Source: Patiria miniata (taxonomy: Eukaryota > Echinodermata > Asteroidea > Valvatida > Asterinidae). From it: a stretch of 64,000 nucleotides of DNA. A program made the translations under genes and the position numbers. Below are positions 59,355 through 64,000 of the stretch, piece by piece; position 1 is the stretch's first letter, and every line of letters starts with the position of its first letter. The stretch spans positions 3,305,501 through 3,369,500 of the forward strand of contig NW_024037057.1 of NCBI RefSeq assembly GCF_015706575.1, in the 5' to 3' direction. Under the pieces are notes generated by a model that made no database searches, was not told the origin of the DNA, and worked only from the letters and a program-made list of their open reading frames with translations.

Positions 59355-61993
59355 GCAAGAAATGTTTATTCTACAGGCCTAGATCAAATACGTGGCGCAC
59401 TTAGCTATTGAGCCCAGTTTCCGGACACGTTAACTAACACAGCTTGAACTTTGAGTTTGAGTGCCTTCACTGCCTCAGTGTCATGACTGTAAACACAATT
59501 TGTAATTAGATAAAAAGCCACGGATCACTAAGAAAAAAAAAATTCTAACATTACTTCGATTAAATTAAAATTAGGATTTGATTAAAAAGTTAACATGCTT
59601 CATTGGTTAAACTAAAGACATAAAGAAAAGGAATGGTATTTTTTGGGTAGTGGATATTTTGCCGGAGGTAATGACGGCAAACTAACGATTACTAAAGGTT
59701 TGCCGGCGGCAATCCATATCAACAGAGGGCGCTGTACTCTTTAAAATAGGGCTGAATTATAAGATGTATTAAATTCCCACCAAAAGTTGTGTAGCACGTT
59801 TGGTGTAATGGTTAACCAAAGGCTCTAGTAATCGGGATGACTCGCGTTCGATTCCGACCGCAACACAATTTTTATTTGATTTTTTTCTCATCCCCAAATA
59901 AATAAGAATATTCTTCTTTTATTATTTTAACATGTCTCAAACAGTTTTTGCAGAGTATTACATTTTCTTTTTCAGATTTGTGGCTCTGGAGGATTTTTTT
60001 TAAAAGGGAAATAAAGTCCGAAATTATAAAATGGTCTGAATTCCATCTTGTGAATACGAGGTAACAACGATAATTTTGGCATGGAGCCAGACTAAAACTT
60101 GTCACCGGAAAATGTTTAAGTACAAAAAAACAGTAACTGCGCATGTTCAGTGCATATCCGGCAAACTAACGTTTACTGAAGGTTTGCCGTCTCCGGCAAA
60201 ATATCCACTGCCGTATGTTATTGATCGTCATCATGAATTTTCATACATCAACTGATATATCATTTAATGATTTAGTATTCAAAAACCATAAACACACTGG
60301 TTGGGAGGCTTTGGGAGGGCAGTTATAAATGTGAATTGAAACAAAAATGGAATAGATATGTTGAACATGTTGCATTGATTAAAAAACAACAATGTTTTCT
60401 TCTTTTTTTTCAGGCCGCTGGGGTATCCCCATATAGTCATCTACATCCACGTAGCCCTCCTGATGCTGGAAGGAAGCATGATGTCCTTCGCTACCCAGCG
60501 ATCTCTGTTTGCCCTGATGTGTGCCGTGCAGATCGCCGTCATGATGCTAGTCACGCACACCAGCCCTTCATTGCGGTACAAACCGTGGCTCATGGTAAGC
60601 ATATAAAACAGCCGAAACCCAGTCACAAGCAATAAACGTTTTGGCTGGTATCAATTTTATGCTAAGCATATATTGGAAAGATTTCCATATACGAAGTTCA
60701 CTGATTTTCCTCTGTATTGACTAACAAGCCCCCAGATAGCAATTTCATGTCATCAAAGTCAATTTGAGCAGTGAGAAAATACAAGCATTTTCTTAGAAAA
60801 CACTTAAAATTTTTCAGTCCAATCTCATAGGGTTTGTACACAGGGTGTTGAGTGAACTTCGTATATATATGGAAATCTTTCCCATATATTTTCTGTTCTT
60901 AGCATTTTGGTATGGTAAGCAGCTGTTATGCCCAAACTTAATAGCAATGACCCAACTATGGTTGGGGAAGTCCCAACTATGGTTTGGATGATGCTGTAAT
61001 TGGGGCGTATCACCTGTATGAGCTTGGACCCTAACTCCCTACGGTATGTGAAAAATCGTATTACAATTAGAAGATGTTGGACTGTAAGGGCTCAGGGTTA
61101 AGCTAGATAAAAGGGAGTTTCTACTGGGATGCTGAACAATTATGGATTTTTGAGAATTTTGGAAGGTTTGTAAAAAAAAAAAAGGACCTCCAGGCCGAAT
61201 TCTGGACAAGTTGTATGAAGAATCAGTCACTTTGCCCGAAAGAAGATCTGCATTTGTCTTGGACATGATCCAGGTAAATTTTCATCAATACCGATAACTT
61301 CATTGGGGGAAGATTGCAGGGAAGTTGCAACTTATGCCCGATTAGCTCTACTGAGTGGAGCGTTTAATTAGGGGTACCCCCCGTAATTCAACGTTCCACT
61401 CAGTAGAGCTAATGCCCGATACAATGTCTGCAACCTGCAACCAGAACTCGTCCGATATGAATTGAGACCGGCCCTAATAGGGTAAATTACAAAGCCAAAA
61501 TAGATCTCTCTCCTGATTTTCACTCAGTTTATTTTATTGTCCAAAGATCCGGATGCTGTCCCGAGACCTGGGCGTGATCGGCTCCTACCTAATCCTCGCC
61601 AGCCGCACCCACGAGGAGCTGAGCCGCAGGTACCGCCTGGCCAAGTTGTACCCCCTTGGGCGCAGCCTCCTGGCTTCCTACTTCATCGTCCTCGCTTTCC
61701 AGCTCAACCGAGAGGCGGTGGAGCAGGACGCCTTCGTCCATCACATCCCCGGCGGCATCGTCGCCGTCTCCGCGTTCTGCGGGGCCTGCATGGTGTGCAG
61801 CCTGATGTTCCTGTCCCAGTACAAGGTCAAGCCCGCTGTTCGGGTCCTGATTGTACTCGGGCTGTTGTTCACGGTGATGGTGGATCTGGATTTCAAGTAT
61901 TGGAAGCGGCGGCACGTGGAGTATTGGAATCAAGTGACCATTCTGGTGAACGACTTGGGCATGGTGGCAATGTTACTGTTGCTTGCGACTTAA
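59221..61993 (+). CDS. TMEM101: TMEM101 multi-pass membrane protein, complete, 3 coding exons
   Basis: Exons 59221-59354, 60414-60594 and 61547-61993 join to 762 nt, 253 aa (human 257). Some seven or eight hydrophobic segments are visible, including LGAFILTRLPFASAVVFALL, HIVIYIHVALLMLEGSMMSF, LFALMCAVQIAVMMLV, SLLASYFIVLAFQL, GGIVAVSAFCGACMVCSLMF, VRVLIVLGLLFTVMV and LGMVAMLLLLAT. Family anchors are LLTRCPF-like FILTRLPF, MSFATQRSLFAL, IPGG and VEYWNQ. The cellular role is poorly known; human TMEM101 was reported to activate NF-kappaB when overexpressed. It is divergent from the TBC1D9-like gene. Confidence 0.94.
59648..60210. mobile_element. TIR element Z, copy 2, with tRNA-like segment
   Basis: Ends TAGTGGATATTTTGCCGG / CCGGCAAAATATCCACTG; nearly identical to 10883-11443 including the inner tRNA-like stretch (59798-59868). 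It fills much of TMEM101 intron 1. Confidence 0.85.
60414..60594 (+). CDS. TMEM101: TMEM101 exon 2
   Basis: Acceptor TTCTTTTTTTTCAG, donor ATG|GTAAGC. Encodes PLGYPHIVIYIHVALLMLEG and onward to TSPSLRYKPWLM, two membrane segments. Another frame is open through this exon but has no homology. Confidence 0.94.
60595..61546 (+). other. TMEM101 intron 2
   Basis: Contains a fragment of the CCCAACTATAGTTGGG element (60928-61010) and an element B relative (61190-61476) that itself carries a small hairpin insert at 61351-61412 (TTAGCTCTACTGAGTGGA and its inverse). Confidence 0.6.
61547..61993 (+). CDS. TMEM101: TMEM101 exon 3 (C-terminus and stop)
   Basis: Acceptor TTGTCCAAAG; stop TAA at 61991-61993. 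Encodes IRMLSRDLGVIGSYLILASR through the last membrane segment ending LLLLAT. GC content is clearly higher than the surroundings. Confidence 0.95.
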   Translation: MRMLSRDLGVIGSYLILASRTHEELSRRYRLAKLYPLGRSLLASYFIVLAFQLNREAVEQDAFVHHIPGGIVAVSAFCGACMVCSLMFLSQYKVKPAVRVLIVLGLLFTVMVDLDFKYWKRRHVEYWNQVTILVNDLGMVAMLLLLAT

Positions 61994-64000
61994 CCATTGC
62001 TCTACTAGACCCTACAGGACCCTAGATAATACCATTTATTAGTAAGTGAAAGTTAAGTTTGTTGGAAAGGCCTTCTTTCGTTAATTTCTTCAAAATGACA
62101 GCTTGCCAGAAAGAATAATTTCACAGGGAGTTTAGTCCCCTTACAATCTATCAACCAAGTATGTTTTTCAACAATAATTACGTCAGATACTTTTTGGATA
62201 GCTGCAAATGATGGACTGTAGCTTTAATGCAGGTGGTAAATCGAGGTTTACCTCCAAGGTTTTACAGGGTTTTACATCAACCTCGAGTTGTGAAAACCTA
62301 ATGTTTTTCACATTTGGATTCATTTGAAACATAGAAGGAAGAGTTCAACCTCCTGGTGGTGATAAGTTTGAAATCCTCTGCACAGTGAATACGGGCAATT
62401 CTCAATACAGTGCGTTCCAAATGGTCCATGGTTCCATCAAGAGTTTGCCAAAAAGATCTAGTTGCAACAAAATACTGAAATCAGGTAGACTGTAGTACAG
62501 AAAGTCAACTTTGACTTGGCACTAATGCAAAACCACAAGTCCGGAAAGTTTTTATTTAACCCTTAAACTTCCCCAACTCCATCAAAGTCCACCCCCTCCC
62601 CCCATTTTGGTGGATTTTGGGGGACTGACTCCTGCAGGCCTGGTGTGACTAAATATTGATGGAGTATGATGGACTTGGGACTTTATTTTGGTAGACTTGG
62701 TCCAGAACTTAGTAAAATATAGTAGAGAGTTGGGGTTAATTGTATGTTAGCTGTAGAAGGTAATAAGGATTTCATCCCAAGCATAGAGTGAATGTTTTTG
62801 TGAAAGAAAATAAACACTAATCAAGAAACAGAATACTAAAATGAGTTCCATTAGATGTTTTTTTATATTTTATTAGTGAATACAACAATGTATTTTTGTG
62901 CTGACGGAATAATTAGATTTGTTTTACAAGATATACTGGACTGGTATGAAAGAATTTGAGCCACACATTTTCCCGCACTCCTACGCAAGACTCGGCTCAA
63001 AATGCATAGACAACATTCTACAAAGATGTCCATTTGTCAGGCATGCAACTGGGAATTTAGGGGAAATATGAGGACAATTTAAACCACACTTTGTATGGTA
63101 TTTTTCAATTTGTAATGGCATTCATGAGAAGTAAAAAAGGAGGAAATCAGTAGACCCAAGGAAAAGTTGCATGCCTGATTTATAAGGGAAGGGTAAAAAA
63201 TAGATATTTACTGATCCAAGGAAAAGTTGCATACCCAATCAATGTAGCATCTTTAATACTTTTTTTGTGGTCGTACGTTTCTCTGGGTAATCTATACTTT
63301 AAGTGTTTATTTTTTTAAACTAAATTTACTTTAATTTGGTTAAGGTTGTTTTTCTCGATGTTAAATGGGTTGAAATAATTAAACGCATCTGAAACTAGTA
63401 TAATTTATTGTTCACTCAATTTGAAAACAATAAAATTAACAATTTATGGAATGATATCCTAACTGGTGCTTGAATTGGGTCTGTTTCTCAGATCAAGAGA
63501 AGGTAAACGTGCGAAAAAGTAAACAGATACTTGATATCAAACAAAACAGGTAATAGCTCAATTAAATTTGGGGCTCATTTTTTTTCCCCGGCACTTGTCT
63601 ACAAAATGGTAATCATATAACATAGTATCAAACCTGAGGCACTATTATTGAAAAATCTTACAGAATTTACAGCAAAATTCATTTCCATAATTTTTATTAA
63701 ATCAAGATCGAAAAAATGTAATTTAGAAGTGGTTAAGCCTTTTCTATTTTTTCCAACGTTGCTTTTTCTCCCAACTTATGTTCCTCCACCCCCCCCCCCC
63801 CAGATATGAACCAAATTATTGGCCAAGTATTGCTTATTTTACTGGAAAAGAAAGTATTTACTGTATGTAAAAAGCCAATCGCTGTCATCAAAAGTAATCA
63901 GCAGCAATCTGAAATCTGTAAACTTTAAATTGCTCCGACTTGATTTCCACTGCTCATTTTATATTTGTTTTTTGAAAAATTGGACTAGACTCAAAATAAT
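61994..64000. other. Region downstream of TMEM101
   Basis: No further gene recognised. Holds a truncated family Q copy (62063-62231), a fragment of element A (62380-62530), a TTAA-flanked element (62560-62735) and a plus-strand AATAAA at 62809-62814, the nearest plausible TMEM101 poly(A) signal and rather distant. A poly-C run is at 63790-63801. Confidence 0.5.
62560..62735. mobile_element. TTAA-flanked element, CCCTTAAACTTCCCC end
   Basis: TTAA at 62556-62559 and 62736-62739. Ends CCCTTAAACTTCCCCAACTC and GAGAGTTGGGG, imperfectly inverted. Short repeats TGGTGGATTTTGG / GATGGACTTGG inside. Confidence 0.7.

Noticed and set aside
61537..62025. 162-codon plus-strand ORF and 114-codon minus ORF at TMEM101 exon 3
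   Set aside because: Other-frame shadows of the real TMEM101 exon; Pro/Arg-rich with no homology.
1..64000. CRISPR arrays, operons, prophage or bacterial genes
   Set aside because: All genes are spliced and animal-like; tandem repeats found lack spacer structure.

Overview
The window is animal nuclear DNA: three spliced protein genes with GT-AG introns, long introns, and a dense load of non-autonomous transposable elements, tRNA-derived SINEs and minisatellites. Codon use and protein similarity point to an invertebrate deuterostome (echinoderm, hemichordate or cephalochordate type). The exact taxon cannot be fixed from sequence alone. No transposase, reverse transcriptase, rRNA gene, CRISPR array or prokaryotic gene was recognised.

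Gene layout. (1) 2354-12882, minus: a complete TRDMT1/DNMT2 tRNA (cytosine-5) methyltransferase in 10 coding exons. It keeps every catalytic motif and carries an unusually long, Cys/Ser/Glu-rich insert in exon 7 (566 aa predicted). (2) 18136-58724, minus: a complete TBC1D9/TBC1D9B-type Rab GTPase-activating protein in 27 coding exons (1420 aa predicted), with two GRAM domains, a TBC domain with both catalytic fingers, an EF-hand and an acidic C-terminal region. All 26 exon junctions agree in reading phase. (3) 59221-61993, plus: a complete TMEM101 in three coding exons (253 aa predicted), with an apparent GC-AG first intron. TMEM101 and the TBC1D9-like gene are head to head, with only 496 bp between their start codons, so they probably share a bidirectional promoter. 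The three proteins have no obvious common pathway.

The other roughly 90 percent is repeats. At least six kinds of non-autonomous DNA element can be told apart by termini and flanks: TTAA-flanked elements (piggyBac-like target), TA-flanked foldback elements with CAGGGTG ends (mariner-like), a CAGTG element with a perfect 8-bp duplication (hAT), a long-TIR element with a 9-bp duplication (Mutator-like), an element built from the palindrome CCCAACTATAGTTGGG, and several unclassified TIR families. Nesting is common. In two cases the window holds both a filled and an unfilled copy of the same host element, so an insertion can be read directly. Several elements lie within 10-100 nt of TBC1D9-like splice sites. 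Three minisatellites in that gene's introns share one core (TCACAAGTCA) in opposite orientations.

The most notable items are a 482-bp near-perfect foldback ending 17 nt from a splice donor beside two frame-neutral cassette exons, the CCCAACTATAGTTGGG palindrome element, paired compensatory changes in a hairpin shared by two TTAA families, and the DNMT2 insert. All coordinates were read by eye, and element edges outside coding exons may be off by several bases.
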